Positions 50,630-61,247 of a DNA stretch of 64,000 nt are shown here, one piece after another. The notes under the pieces are model-generated. The model had not been told where the DNA came from. It saw only the letters and a program-made list of their open reading frames with translations, and searched no databases. Numbering within the stretch: position 1 is the first letter of the stretch; each line of letters begins with the position of its first letter. A program made the position numbers and the translations under genes. The stretch comes from Variovorax sp. IB41. Lineage in GTDB: Bacteria > Pseudomonadota > Gammaproteobacteria > Burkholderiales > Burkholderiaceae_C. Location: assembly GCF_016405905.1 (NCBI RefSeq), contig NZ_JAEFCB010000011.1, positions 62,001 through 126,000 on the forward strand, given 5' to 3'.

Positions 50630-51946
50630 ATGACCGTGACCGTTGAAACTCTCGAGAAGCTCGAACGCAAGATCACGCTGACCCTGCCGGTCGGCACCAT
50701 CCAGAACGAAGTCGATTCGCGCCTCAAGAAGCTCGCGCGCACCGTCAAGATGGACGGCTTCCGTCCCGGCAAGGTGCCGATGAATGTCGTGGCCCAGCGC
50801 TATGGCTACTCGGTGCACTACGAAGTCATGAACGACAAGGTCGGCGAAGCCTTCTCGCAAGCGGCCAACGAAGCCAAGCTGCGCGTGGCCGGCCAGCCCC
50901 GCATCACCGAGAAGGAAGAGTCGCCCGAGGGCGAGCTGGCCTTCGACGCGGTGTTCGAAGTGTTCCCCGAAGTCAAGATCAACGACCTCTCGGGCGCTGA
51001 AGTCGAAAAGCTCTCGGCCGAAGTGGGCGACGACGCGATCGACAAGACGCTGGACATCCTGCGCAAGCAACGCCGCACCTTCGCCCAGCGCGCGCAAGAC
51101 GCCGTCGCGCAAGACGACGACCGCGTCACGGTCGACTTCGAAGGCAAGATCGACGGCGAGCCCTTCCAGGGCGGCAAAGCCGAAGACTTCCAGTTCGTGG
51201 TCGGCGAAGGCCAGATGCTCAAGGAATTCGAAGACGCCGTGCGCGGCATGAAGTCCGGCGACAGCCGCACCTTCCCGCTGTCGTTCCCGGCCGATTACCA
51301 CGGCAAGGACGTGGCCGGCAAGCAAGCCGACTTCATGGTCACCGTCAAGAAGATCGAAGCCTCGCACCTGCCCGAAGTCAACGAGCAGCTGGCCAAGTCG
51401 CTCGGCATCGCCGAAGCCACCGTCGAGGGCCTGCGCGCCGACATCAAGCGCAACCTCGAGCGTGAAGTGAAGTTCCGCTTGCTGGCCCGCAACAAGAACG
51501 CCGTGATGGACGCGCTGGTGGCCAACGCCGAACTCGACCTGCCCAACGCCAGCGTGCAGTCCGAAGTCAGCCGCATGATCGAAGGCGCCCGCGCCGAGCT
51601 CAAGCAGCGCGGCATCAAGGACGCCGACAAGGCCCCGATCCCCGACGAAGTGTTCCGCCCGCAAGCCGAGCGCCGCGTGCGCCTGGGTCTCGTGGTGGCC
51701 GAGCTGGTGCGTGCCAACGAGCTGCAGGCCAAGCCCGAGCAGATCAAGGCCCACATCGACGAGCTGGCCGCCAGCTACGAAAAGCCAGCCGACGTGGTGC
51801 GCTGGTACTTCAGCGACAACAACCGCCTGGCCGAAGTCGAAGCCGTCGTCATCGAGAACAACGTGACCGATTTCGTGCTCGCCAAGGCCAAGGTCAACGA
51901 GAAGTCGGTGTCGTTCGACGAACTGATGGCGCAGCAGCAAGGTTGA
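50630..51946 (+). CDS. tig: Trigger factor
   Basis: A 438-residue ribosome-bound chaperone and peptidyl-prolyl isomerase. The N-terminal ribosome-binding domain has GFRPGKVPMNVVAQRYG. The FKBP-type PPIase domain (about residues 150-240) has DRVTVDFEGKIDGEPF and FPLSFPADYHGKDVAGKQADFMVTVK. The remaining C-terminal arms are helical. AAGGAAG precedes the ATG. It heads the tig-clpP-clpX-lon protein-quality block. The 267-bp leader region upstream shows a TAGAAT at 50492-50497 but no convincing -35. Confidence 0.97.
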   Translation: MTVTVETLEKLERKITLTLPVGTIQNEVDSRLKKLARTVKMDGFRPGKVPMNVVAQRYGYSVHYEVMNDKVGEAFSQAANEAKLRVAGQPRITEKEESPEGELAFDAVFEVFPEVKINDLSGAEVEKLSAEVGDDAIDKTLDILRKQRRTFAQRAQDAVAQDDDRVTVDFEGKIDGEPFQGGKAEDFQFVVGEGQMLKEFEDAVRGMKSGDSRTFPLSFPADYHGKDVAGKQADFMVTVKKIEASHLPEVNEQLAKSLGIAEATVEGLRADIKRNLEREVKFRLLARNKNAVMDALVANAELDLPNASVQSEVSRMIEGARAELKQRGIKDADKAPIPDEVFRPQAERRVRLGLVVAELVRANELQAKPEQIKAHIDELAASYEKPADVVRWYFSDNNRLAEVEAVVIENNVTDFVLAKAKVNEKSVSFDELMAQQQG

Positions 51947-51968
51947 TCTCCTGGCTGCCCGCAACGCC

Positions 51969-52002
51969 AATGGGGCTTGTGCTTTGCGGCACGAGCCCCA
52001 TT
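51969..52002 (+). terminator. Hairpin between tig and clpP
   Basis: AATGGGGCTTGTGC (51969-51982) pairs with GCACGAGCCCCATT (51989-52002) with one G-T wobble, 6-nt loop, followed by TTC. It lies 22 bp after the tig stop. A short T tract makes it a likely partial terminator. Confidence 0.65.
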
Positions 52003-52059
52003 TCACTCAGGCGTACAGTTCATACACAGCGAACGATTCATCTTCCGGAGAGCTAATTC

Positions 52060-52668
52060 ATGATCGCAAACGAAATTCAAGGCCTCGGCATGGTCCCGAT
52101 GGTCGTCGAGCAATCGGGCCGCGGCGAGCGGTCCTATGACATCTATTCGCGCCTCCTGAAGGAGCGCATCGTGTTCCTGGTGGGCGAAGTCAACGACCAG
52201 ACCGCCAACCTCGTGGTGGCCCAGCTGCTGTTCCTGGAGAGCGAGAACCCGGAGAAGGACATTTCCTTCTACATCAACTCCCCGGGCGGCAGCGTGAGCG
52301 CCGGCATGGCGATCTACGACACCATGCAGTTCATCAAGCCCGACGTGTCGACCATGTGCCTGGGTTTTGCGGCCAGCATGGGCGCGTTCCTGCTGGCGGC
52401 CGGCGAGAAGGGCAAGCGCTTCTCGCTGCCCAACTCGAAGATCATGATCCACCAGGTGCTGGGCGGCGCACGCGGCCAGGCGACCGACATCGAGATCCAT
52501 GCGCGCGACATCCTGCGCACCAAGGACCAGATGAACCGCATCCTGGCCGAGCGCACCGGCCAGCCGCTGGAAAAGGTCAAGACCGATACCGAGCGCGACT
52601 ATTTCCTCACGGCCGACGAGGCCAAGGACTACGGTCTGGTCGACCAGGTCGTTGCCAAGCGCGGTTGA
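52060..52668 (+). CDS. clpP: ATP-dependent Clp protease proteolytic subunit
   Basis: A 202-residue serine peptidase that forms a 14-mer chamber served by ClpX or ClpA. The catalytic triad is Ser106 (GFAASMGAFLLAAG), His131 (MIHQVLGG) and Asp180 (TERDYF). INSPGGSVSAGMAIYD is the oxyanion loop. CGGAGAG precedes the ATG by 9 bp. It is followed by a strong hairpin before clpX. Confidence 0.98.
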   Translation: MIANEIQGLGMVPMVVEQSGRGERSYDIYSRLLKERIVFLVGEVNDQTANLVVAQLLFLESENPEKDISFYINSPGGSVSAGMAIYDTMQFIKPDVSTMCLGFAASMGAFLLAAGEKGKRFSLPNSKIMIHQVLGGARGQATDIEIHARDILRTKDQMNRILAERTGQPLEKVKTDTERDYFLTADEAKDYGLVDQVVAKRG

Positions 52669-52697
52669 AGCTGCCGGCGCCTGTGGCGCAAAAGGCG

Positions 52698-52737
52698 AAA
52701 AACGGCGTTTTCCACACGGGAAACGCCGTTTTTGTTT
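52698..52737 (+). terminator. Terminator between clpP and clpX
   Basis: AAAAACGGCGTTTTCC (52698-52713) pairs with GGGAAACGCCGTTTTT (52718-52733) around ACAC, with one G-T wobble, followed by TGTTT. It should uncouple clpX expression from clpP; the 40 bp left before the clpX ATG must then hold or be preceded by a separate promoter. Confidence 0.88.
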
Positions 52738-52776
52738 AGTTATCATTGTCCATACCCTGTCACGAGGCACCTGTCC

Positions 52777-54042
52777 ATGGCCGAAAAAAAAGGCTCTTCC
52801 AGCGAAAAAACGCTTTATTGCTCGTTCTGCGGCAAGAGCCAGCATGAGGTCAAGAAGCTGATCGCGGGCCCTTCGGTCTTCATCTGCGACGAGTGCATCG
52901 ACCTGTGCAACGAGATCATCCGCGACGAACTGCCGGCCGGTGAAGAAGCACGTGAAGCGCGCAGCGACCTGCCCACGCCGCTGGAGATCAAGACCAACCT
53001 GGACAACTACGTGATCGGCCAGGAGCCGGCCAAACGCATGCTGTCGGTGGCGGTCTACAACCACTACAAGCGCCTTCGCCACAAGGAAAAGGCCAAGGGC
53101 GACGACGTCGAACTCAGCAAGAGCAACATCCTCTTGATCGGCCCCACGGGCTCGGGCAAGACGCTCCTGGCGCAAACGCTCGCGCGCATGCTCGACGTGC
53201 CCTTCGTGATGGCCGACGCCACCACGCTGACCGAAGCCGGCTACGTGGGCGAGGACGTCGAGAACATCATCCAGAAGCTGCTGCAGAGCTGCAACTACGA
53301 AGTCGAGCGCGCCCAGCGTGGCATCGTCTACATCGACGAAATCGACAAGATCTCGCGCAAGTCGGACAACCCCTCCATCACGCGCGACGTGTCGGGCGAG
53401 GGCGTGCAGCAGGCGCTGCTCAAGCTCATCGAAGGCACCATGGCCAGCGTGCCGCCCCAGGGCGGGCGCAAGCACCCGAACCAGGACTTCCTGCAGATCG
53501 ACACGACCAACATCCTGTTCATCTGCGGCGGCGCGTTCGCGGGCCTGGAGAAGGTCATCGAAAACCGCACCGAGGCCTCGGGTATCGGCTTCGGCGCGAC
53601 GGTCAAGAGCAAGGCGCAGCGCAGCATCACCGAGGTGTTCCGCGAAGTCGAACCCGAAGACCTGATCAAGTTCGGCCTCATCCCCGAACTCGTGGGCCGC
53701 ATGCCCGTGGTCGCATCGCTCGCGGAACTCAGCGAGGACGCGCTGGTCCAGATCCTGACCGAGCCGAAGAACGCGGTGGTCAAGCAGTTCACCAAGCTCC
53801 TGCAGATGGAGGGCGTGGACCTGGAAATCCGTCCGGCGGCGCTCAAGGCCATCGCGCGCAAGGCGCTGGCCCGCAAGACCGGTGCACGGGGCCTGCGTTC
53901 GATCCTTGAACAGTCGCTGATCGACACCATGTTCGAATTGCCGAATGCGACCAATGTCGACAAGGTGGTGGTCGAGGAATCGACCATCGACGAAAACAAG
54001 CCCCCGCTGCTCGTGTACCGCGAAGCGGCGAAAAAGGCGTAA
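52777..54042 (+). CDS. clpX: ATP-dependent Clp protease unfoldase
   Basis: A 421-residue AAA+ unfoldase. The zinc-binding domain has C15-x2-C18 and C37-x2-C40. Walker A is GPTGSGKTLLAQ, Walker B VYIDEIDKISRK, and the pore loop sits in TEAGYVGEDVENI. Sensor 2 is KTGARGLRSILE. ATG 52777 is chosen as MAEKKGSSSEKTLYCSFC is the usual ClpX start. lon follows after 23 bp. Confidence 0.98.
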   Translation: MAEKKGSSSEKTLYCSFCGKSQHEVKKLIAGPSVFICDECIDLCNEIIRDELPAGEEAREARSDLPTPLEIKTNLDNYVIGQEPAKRMLSVAVYNHYKRLRHKEKAKGDDVELSKSNILLIGPTGSGKTLLAQTLARMLDVPFVMADATTLTEAGYVGEDVENIIQKLLQSCNYEVERAQRGIVYIDEIDKISRKSDNPSITRDVSGEGVQQALLKLIEGTMASVPPQGGRKHPNQDFLQIDTTNILFICGGAFAGLEKVIENRTEASGIGFGATVKSKAQRSITEVFREVEPEDLIKFGLIPELVGRMPVVASLAELSEDALVQILTEPKNAVVKQFTKLLQMEGVDLEIRPAALKAIARKALARKTGARGLRSILEQSLIDTMFELPNATNVDKVVVEESTIDENKPPLLVYREAAKKA

Positions 54043-54065
54043 AGCCAAAGACGCGAAGGATCTGC

Positions 54066-56507
<2,442 letters not shown>

Positions 56508-56517
56508 GGGTGTGAAT

Positions 56518-56547
56518 TTGCCGGGCCTCGAAAAACTGGTATATAAT
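56518..56547 (+). promoter_or_regulatory. Sigma-70 promoter of the tRNA-Gly gene or cluster
   Basis: TTGCCG (56518-56523) and a perfect TATAAT (56542-56547) are separated by 18 bp. The tRNA-Gly gene starts 14 bp after the -10. Confidence 0.75.
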
Positions 56548-56561
56548 TCGAGGCTCGAAAC

Positions 56562-56637
56562 GCGGGAATAGCTCAGTTGGTAGAGCGCAACCTTGCCAAG
56601 GTTGAGGTCGAGAGTTCGAGACTCTTTTCCCGCTCCA
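56562..56637 (+). tRNA. tRNA-Gly(GCC), CCA encoded
   Basis: 76 nt. The acceptor GCGGGAA pairs with TTCCCGC, discriminator T, CCA at 56635-56637. Anticodon stem CAACC/GGTTG with loop TTGCCAA gives anticodon GCC at 56595-56597. It reads GGC/GGU. Confidence 0.97.
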
Positions 56638-56643
56638 GTTTTG

Positions 56644-56674
56644 AAAAAGGGAAGCAACTGCTTCCCTTTTTTTC
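56644..56674 (+). terminator. Terminator between tRNA-Gly and tRNA-Cys
   Basis: AAAAAGGGAAGC and GCTTCCCTTTTTTT form a perfect stem around AACT with a long T run, 7 bp after the tRNA-Gly CCA. Confidence 0.88.
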
Positions 56675-56699
56675 GCAAGTTCGTTTTTTGGTTCTGCGT

Positions 56700-56773
56700 G
56701 GCGCGATAGCAAAGCGGTTATGCAACGGATTGCAAATCCGTCTAGCCCGGTTCGACTCCGGGTCGCGCCTCCA
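56700..56773 (+). tRNA. tRNA-Cys(GCA), CCA encoded
   Basis: 74 nt. The acceptor GGCGCGA pairs with TCGCGCC, discriminator T, CCA at 56771-56773. Anticodon stem ACGGA/TCCGT with loop TTGCAAA gives anticodon GCA at 56732-56734. Confidence 0.97.
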
Positions 56774-56803
56774 CCTTCTCGTTAGACACGATTCGACCCG
56801 ACA

Positions 56804-56845
56804 AACAAGCCCCGCCAACCACCGTTGTCGGGGCTTGTTTCGTTT
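56804..56845 (+). terminator. Terminator between tRNA-Cys and tRNA-Leu(UAA)
   Basis: AACAAGCCCCG (56804-56814) and CGGGGCTTGTT (56829-56839) form a perfect 11-bp stem with a 14-nt loop, followed by TCGTTT. Confidence 0.85.
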
Positions 56846-56871
56846 GGGTTATCGTCGATGTTCAACCTGAC

Positions 56872-56963
56872 GCCCGGATGGTGAAATTGGTAGACACATC
56901 GGACTTAAAATCCGCCGCTTCCTTGATCGGGGCATACGGGTTCGACCCCCGTTCCGGGTACCA
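56872..56963 (+). tRNA. tRNA-Leu(UAA), CCA encoded
   Basis: Type II tRNA of 92 nt. The acceptor GCCCGGA pairs with TCCGGGT (first pair G-T, as in E. coli tRNA-Leu(UAA)), discriminator A, CCA at 56961-56963. The anticodon loop CTTAAAA gives anticodon TAA at 56906-56908. It has a long variable arm. The gene 22 bp downstream may be read from the same transcript. Confidence 0.96.
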
Positions 56964-56985
56964 CATATAGAAAAAGGAGCATTCG

Positions 56986-57627
56986 ATGCCTCGCTACAAC
57001 GCTCCATTTGAAATCCATGTGCATGGCGACGTGCCACTGCGCCCGGACGTGAACTTCGAGCAGATCCAGGAAGCGCTCAAGCCGCTCTGGAAATATGCAG
57101 GCGCCAAGTCGCTGGCCGACGGTGCCACCAGCACCTACGAAGAAGAACCCGGCATCCGCTTCGAGCAGAAGGACCACACGCTGCAGATCTGCTGGACCGT
57201 GCCCGGCGACGAAGACTTCCGCCAGGCCTTGGACGAAATGTGCATGGCCCTGAACGAGCTGTCGGATCGCGGCGCCGCCATCGAGGTCACTTTCTACGAC
57301 ACCGACTTCGACGAGGAAGAGGGCGACCCCGACGAAGAATCGCGCGACGATTTCCTGATGCTGTTCGTCGGCCCCAACCCGGCGGCAATCATGCAGGTGC
57401 AGCGCGACCTCTTGGTGGAAGACGTCGTCAACCTCATGGAGCGCCACTTCGACGGCGCCGAGCTGGGTGGCGTGGTCGCCGAGATCGATCGCCTCTTCAG
57501 TGACCGTTTCGATGCACTGGTGAACTCGCTCGAAATCGGCAAGCGCCCGCGCGGCACCGGTGGCCCCGGCAGCGGCGGAAGCGGCGGTGGCCACGGCGGC
57601 GGTCGCCGTCCGCGTCACCTGCACTAA
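56986..57627 (+). CDS. Conserved hypothetical acidic protein with Gly/His/Arg-rich tail
   Basis: A 213-residue cytosolic protein. It begins MPRYNAPFEIHVHGDVPLRPDVNF. The middle is strongly acidic (YDTDFDEEEGDPDEESRDDF, about residues 103-122). LFVGPNPAAIMQVQRDLLVEDVVNLMERHFD and an LFSDRFDALVNSLEIGKR end the folded part. The last ~28 residues are Gly-rich with His and Arg (GSGGSGGGHGGGRRPRHLH), a possible nucleic-acid- or metal-binding tail. AAAAAGGAG precedes the ATG. It starts only 22 bp after tRNA-Leu(UAA) with no terminator between, so co-transcription is likely. The function is unknown to me. Confidence 0.82.
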   Translation: MPRYNAPFEIHVHGDVPLRPDVNFEQIQEALKPLWKYAGAKSLADGATSTYEEEPGIRFEQKDHTLQICWTVPGDEDFRQALDEMCMALNELSDRGAAIEVTFYDTDFDEEEGDPDEESRDDFLMLFVGPNPAAIMQVQRDLLVEDVVNLMERHFDGAELGGVVAEIDRLFSDRFDALVNSLEIGKRPRGTGGPGSGGSGGGHGGGRRPRHLH

Positions 57628-57660
57628 CCCCGCGACCACTCACCCGACGCACAAGGCCGC

Positions 57661-58962
57661 ATGGCCCTGTTTCCCGCCTCCGCGCTGCGCCCGGGCGTGC
57701 GCAAGCGCGAGGTGTTTGGCTGGGCGATGTACGACTTCGCCAACTCGGGCTACACGACGGTCGTCATCACGGCCGTGTTCGCCGCCTACTTCGTGGGCGG
57801 CATCGCGAAAGGCGCGCCCTGGGCCGCCTTCGCATGGACCGCGGCGCTCAGCATTTCCTACGCGATCGTGATGCTCACGACGCCCGCCATCGGCGCCTGG
57901 GCCGACCTGCGCGGCGCCAAGAAGCGGGTGCTGGTCATCGCCACCACCGGCTGCGTGCTGGCCACGGCCGCACTGGCGTTCACGCCGCGCTTTGCGGGCG
58001 CCTCGGGCGGCATTGCGCTGGCCATGGCGCTGGTGATCGTCTCCAACGCTTTCTATTCCTACGGCGAGTCCCTCACGGGCGCCTTCCTGCCCGAGCTTGC
58101 AACGCCCGAAGGCATGGGCAAGGTGAGCGGATGGGGCTGGAGCTTCGGCTACGTCGGCGGCATGCTCACGCTCGGCATCTGCCTGGCCTACGTGCTGTGG
58201 TCGCAGGCCAAGGGCCTGCCGGCTTCGCATTTCGTGCCGGTCACCATGCTGATCACGGCCGCGATCTACGGCGCCGCTGCCTGCGCCACCTTCGCGCTTC
58301 TGCCCGAGCGGGCGCAGCCGAAAACCGCCGGCGGCGAACTCGGCGCATGGCAGCAACTGCGCGCGACCTACAAGCAGGCGCGCGCGTACCGCGACTTCAT
58401 GTGGCTGCTGGTCTGCACCGTCTGCTACCAGGGCGGCGTGGCGGTCGCGATCACGCTCGCTGCGATCTACGCCGAGCAGGTGATCGGCTTCGTGGCGAGC
58501 GAGACGATGGTGCTGATCTTCGTGCTCAACGTCGCCGCCGCCATCGGCGCTTTCTCGTTCGGCTACATCCAGGACCGCATCGGCCACAAGGTGTCGCTCG
58601 CGGCCACGCTGGTGGCGTGGATCGCGGTCTGCGTGATCGCCGCCGTGGTGACCACCAAGGGCGGCTTCTGGTGGGCCGCCGCCATCGCAGGCCTCGCGAT
58701 GGGTTCGAGCCAGTCCGCCGGCCGTGCGATGACGGGCTACCTCGCGCCGCCGCAGCAGCTCGCCGAGTTCTTCGGGCTCTGGACCTTCGCGACCCGGCTG
58801 GCCAGCATCATCGGCCCGCTGAGCTTCGGCGCCATCACCTGGGCCACCGGCGGCAATCAGCGCATCGCGATCCTCTCGACCGCGGTGCTGTTCGTGGCGG
58901 GGTTGTTGCTCTTGCTGCCGATCGACATGCGGCGCGGCCGCGAAGCCGCGCTGCGCAGCTGA
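57661..58962 (+). CDS. UMF1-family major facilitator transporter
   Basis: A 433-residue inner-membrane transporter with ~12 helices. The N-terminal KREVFGWAMYDFANSGYTTVVITAVFAAYF is the hallmark of UMF1/Atg22-like MFS proteins. SYGESLTGAFLPELATPEGMGKVSGWGWSFGYVGGM and GSSQSAGRAMTGYLAPPQQLAEFFGLW are further landmarks. Substrate unknown; amino acid efflux is known for the eukaryotic Atg22 relatives. It starts 33 bp after the preceding gene. Its stop and that of the convergent lipoprotein gene are 4 bp apart, with no terminator. Confidence 0.9.
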   Translation: MALFPASALRPGVRKREVFGWAMYDFANSGYTTVVITAVFAAYFVGGIAKGAPWAAFAWTAALSISYAIVMLTTPAIGAWADLRGAKKRVLVIATTGCVLATAALAFTPRFAGASGGIALAMALVIVSNAFYSYGESLTGAFLPELATPEGMGKVSGWGWSFGYVGGMLTLGICLAYVLWSQAKGLPASHFVPVTMLITAAIYGAAACATFALLPERAQPKTAGGELGAWQQLRATYKQARAYRDFMWLLVCTVCYQGGVAVAITLAAIYAEQVIGFVASETMVLIFVLNVAAAIGAFSFGYIQDRIGHKVSLAATLVAWIAVCVIAAVVTTKGGFWWAAAIAGLAMGSSQSAGRAMTGYLAPPQQLAEFFGLWTFATRLASIIGPLSFGAITWATGGNQRIAILSTAVLFVAGLLLLLPIDMRRGREAALRS

Positions 58963-58966
58963 GCCG

Positions 58967-61159
58967 TCAGAACAGGCTGTTGTTCGTCAGCGGCCAGCCG
59001 GCCTTGCTCTGGAACTTCCAGTTGGCCGTGTTCTTCACGCTCGCGGCAAAGTTCGCGATGTCGGTCGGCGTCGGCGAGGCCGGCAGCATCGGTCCGTTGT
59101 AGAGCACGTCGAACTGCGTGGGGAAGATGATCGCTGCGCCCGCGGCCGTCAGCGTCGCGGGAATGGCGTTCGCGTCGGGCACCGGTCCCAGCGTGATGCT
59201 GGCCAGGTACGTTCCCACGCCGCTGATGGTGCCGGCAGCACCGTCGCCCAGGCCGGCGATGGTGCCGCCGACGAAGGCGTAGACCGTCTCGTAGCTGGCG
59301 CTGATGCCGCCGCCCGCGCCCTGCACGGTGCCGACGTTGGTGATCGGGTTCGTGTTCTTGGCCACGTCCGGCTGGATGGTCACGATGGTGCCCGCGGGCA
59401 GGGCGCGGTCTGCGGTCCAGACGAAGGCGCTCTCGTTGGTGATGGTGTCGAAGTCGGCGGCGGTGCGGTCGCGGTCGGTGAAGAAGATGCGCGTGCCCGT
59501 GTCCATCGGCTTGAGCAACACGAAGGCGAAGGCGTCGGTCTTGTCGGCGTTCGCGCCCATGAAGAGGATGTCGCCGGCAGCCAGCGCGGGCGGTGCGCTG
59601 GTCGTGAAGCTCAGCGTGGTCGCGTCGGCGATGCCTGCGTAGGCGTTGCCCTTGGCATCGGTGATCGCGTTGGCGTCCACGGTCACGTAGTAGCCGGTGG
59701 ATGCTGCCAGCGGCTGGCTCGGTGTCAGCGTGATCACGTTGAACGCGGCTTGCAGGCGCGTGGCCGGGCTCGCGGCCGAGAAGCTTTCGACCACGCTGCC
59801 GTCGGCCTTGTGCAGCACGATGCTGCCGGCGCCCAGGCGCACGCCTTCGTTGAAGCTCAGGGTCACCTTCGCGTTCGCGCCGACGCTGCCGTCCGTGGCT
59901 TTGGGCGAGCCGCTGCGAAGCACCGGGCCGGCGGTGTCGACCCATGGTGCGCCCAGGCGCACGACGAAGCCATCGAATTTCTGGTCGGCCGGCGGCAGGT
60001 CCTTCGAGGCGTCGCTCTGGCCGGGCCAGACGGTGTCACCGTTGTCCAGCAGCAGTTGCACTTCTGTGCCGGCCGTCACCGGCCCGGGCACTTCGACGGT
60101 CGATTCGAAGCTGCCGCCCGTGTCCTTGCGCAGCTTGTCGAGGTCGTTCGACAACTCGACCGGTGCAGTGCCCGGATTGCCGTTCCACGAAAAGAGCGCG
60201 AAGTTGCGGTCCACGTCTGCGCTGGCGGCGCCTGCCGGGCCGGCCACGATCAGGTAGTTGCCGTCCGTGCCCTTGTCGATCGAACGGATGCCCCGGCCGC
60301 CGAGTTCCAGCTCGATGGGTGCGCCGAACGCGGCCTGCGTGGCCGTGCCGCCCACCAGTGCAGCGTAGTTCTGCACCGGCACGATCAACGCCTTGGCGCG
60401 CGTCGATGCGCCCGTCTGCGGTGCGCGGAAGCCCAGCCACAGCGCACTGTCGCCCGGTGCGCTGGTCATGCCCTCGACCGAGAAGCCATCGACCCGCTCA
60501 GGCACGATGCCCGCGCCGGCCGACACCGTGAAGCCGAAATGGTTCGCGCCCAGGCCGTGCGCGTTGGTGGCATCCCAGGCGACGAGTTGTGCTTCGAGCG
60601 ACGAAAACTGGCCCACGTAGCTGAAGGCTGTTGCGGCGCCAGTGCCAGTGACTTTCACGGCGAATAGGTGCGAACGATCAGGCGCATCGCCCCCATCCTT
60701 CTTGTTGCTGTTGGAGCCCGTGAGGTACAGCGTGTCGCCGATACGCGTGCCGGCTTCCAGGTCGAGTTCCTTGCCGAGCTTGGGGCCTTCGAGCTCGTAG
60801 CTCCATTCCTTCACCGCGGCGCCGCTGGTGCGCGGGTACACGCGCAGCACGTTGGCCTCGTCGTCGGCCACGATCATGAAGTTGTCGGGCAGGGCGAATG
60901 CGGTCGATGCGTCCGACGAGCCCTCGGTGGTGCCGGCATTGGGGGTGAACGTGGCCTTGGAGACGAACTGGTCCGGCTCGGCTGCCGGCGGCGCTGCCGC
61001 GGGTGGCTGGGCGGCCGGCGGGGGCGCGACCCCGACCGGCGGGAAGGCAATGCCGCCACCTGCGTCGCTACCGCCGCCGCATGCGGCCAGTACGAGAGCG
61101 AGGGCACTGGCGAGCAGCATGGGCTTGAAGGGAATGCGGGAGGCGGAGGGTGTGTTCAT
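58967..61159 (-). CDS. Large modular lipoprotein (propeller-like, Ig-like and C-terminal secreted-protein modules)
   Basis: A 730-residue surface or periplasmic lipoprotein. The leader ends in LALVLAACGGG (lipobox, Cys27) and is followed by a Gly/Pro/Ala linker. Residues ~65-400 look like a DUF3616-type beta propeller (DNFMIVADDEANVLRVYPR, DTLYLTGSNSNKKDGGDAPDRSHLFAVKV, VDGFSVEGM). Residues ~405-510 read as a bacterial Ig-like (Big_5-type) domain (GANAKVTLSFNEGVRLGAGSIVLHKADG). The C-terminal ~215 residues (GDILFMGANADKTDAFAFVLLKPMDTGTRIFFTDRD) match a beta-rich module I know from secreted bacterial enzymes. No catalytic residues can be assigned. Calls of the second and third modules are by eye. 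Confidence 0.82.
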   Translation of the reverse strand: MNTPSASRIPFKPMLLASALALVLAACGGGSDAGGGIAFPPVGVAPPPAAQPPAAAPPAAEPDQFVSKATFTPNAGTTEGSSDASTAFALPDNFMIVADDEANVLRVYPRTSGAAVKEWSYELEGPKLGKELDLEAGTRIGDTLYLTGSNSNKKDGGDAPDRSHLFAVKVTGTGAATAFSYVGQFSSLEAQLVAWDATNAHGLGANHFGFTVSAGAGIVPERVDGFSVEGMTSAPGDSALWLGFRAPQTGASTRAKALIVPVQNYAALVGGTATQAAFGAPIELELGGRGIRSIDKGTDGNYLIVAGPAGAASADVDRNFALFSWNGNPGTAPVELSNDLDKLRKDTGGSFESTVEVPGPVTAGTEVQLLLDNGDTVWPGQSDASKDLPPADQKFDGFVVRLGAPWVDTAGPVLRSGSPKATDGSVGANAKVTLSFNEGVRLGAGSIVLHKADGSVVESFSAASPATRLQAAFNVITLTPSQPLAASTGYYVTVDANAITDAKGNAYAGIADATTLSFTTSAPPALAAGDILFMGANADKTDAFAFVLLKPMDTGTRIFFTDRDRTAADFDTITNESAFVWTADRALPAGTIVTIQPDVAKNTNPITNVGTVQGAGGGISASYETVYAFVGGTIAGLGDGAAGTISGVGTYLASITLGPVPDANAIPATLTAAGAAIIFPTQFDVLYNGPMLPASPTPTDIANFAASVKNTANWKFQSKAGWPLTNNSLF

Positions 61160-61213
61160 GTTGCGCGGTTCTTGTTCTGGACAAACCGCGCATGCTGGTA
61201 CTTTCGTGTGACG

Positions 61214-61232
61214 GTGCCGTGAAAGACGGCAC
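61214..61232 (-). terminator. Hairpin after the secreted hypothetical gene
   Basis: GTGCCGT (61214-61220) and ACGGCAC (61226-61232) form a 7-bp stem around GAAAG, 15 bp after the stop of the gene ending at 61248. No T run follows on the minus strand. Confidence 0.35.
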
Positions 61233-61247
61233 GAATTCAGTTGCCCG

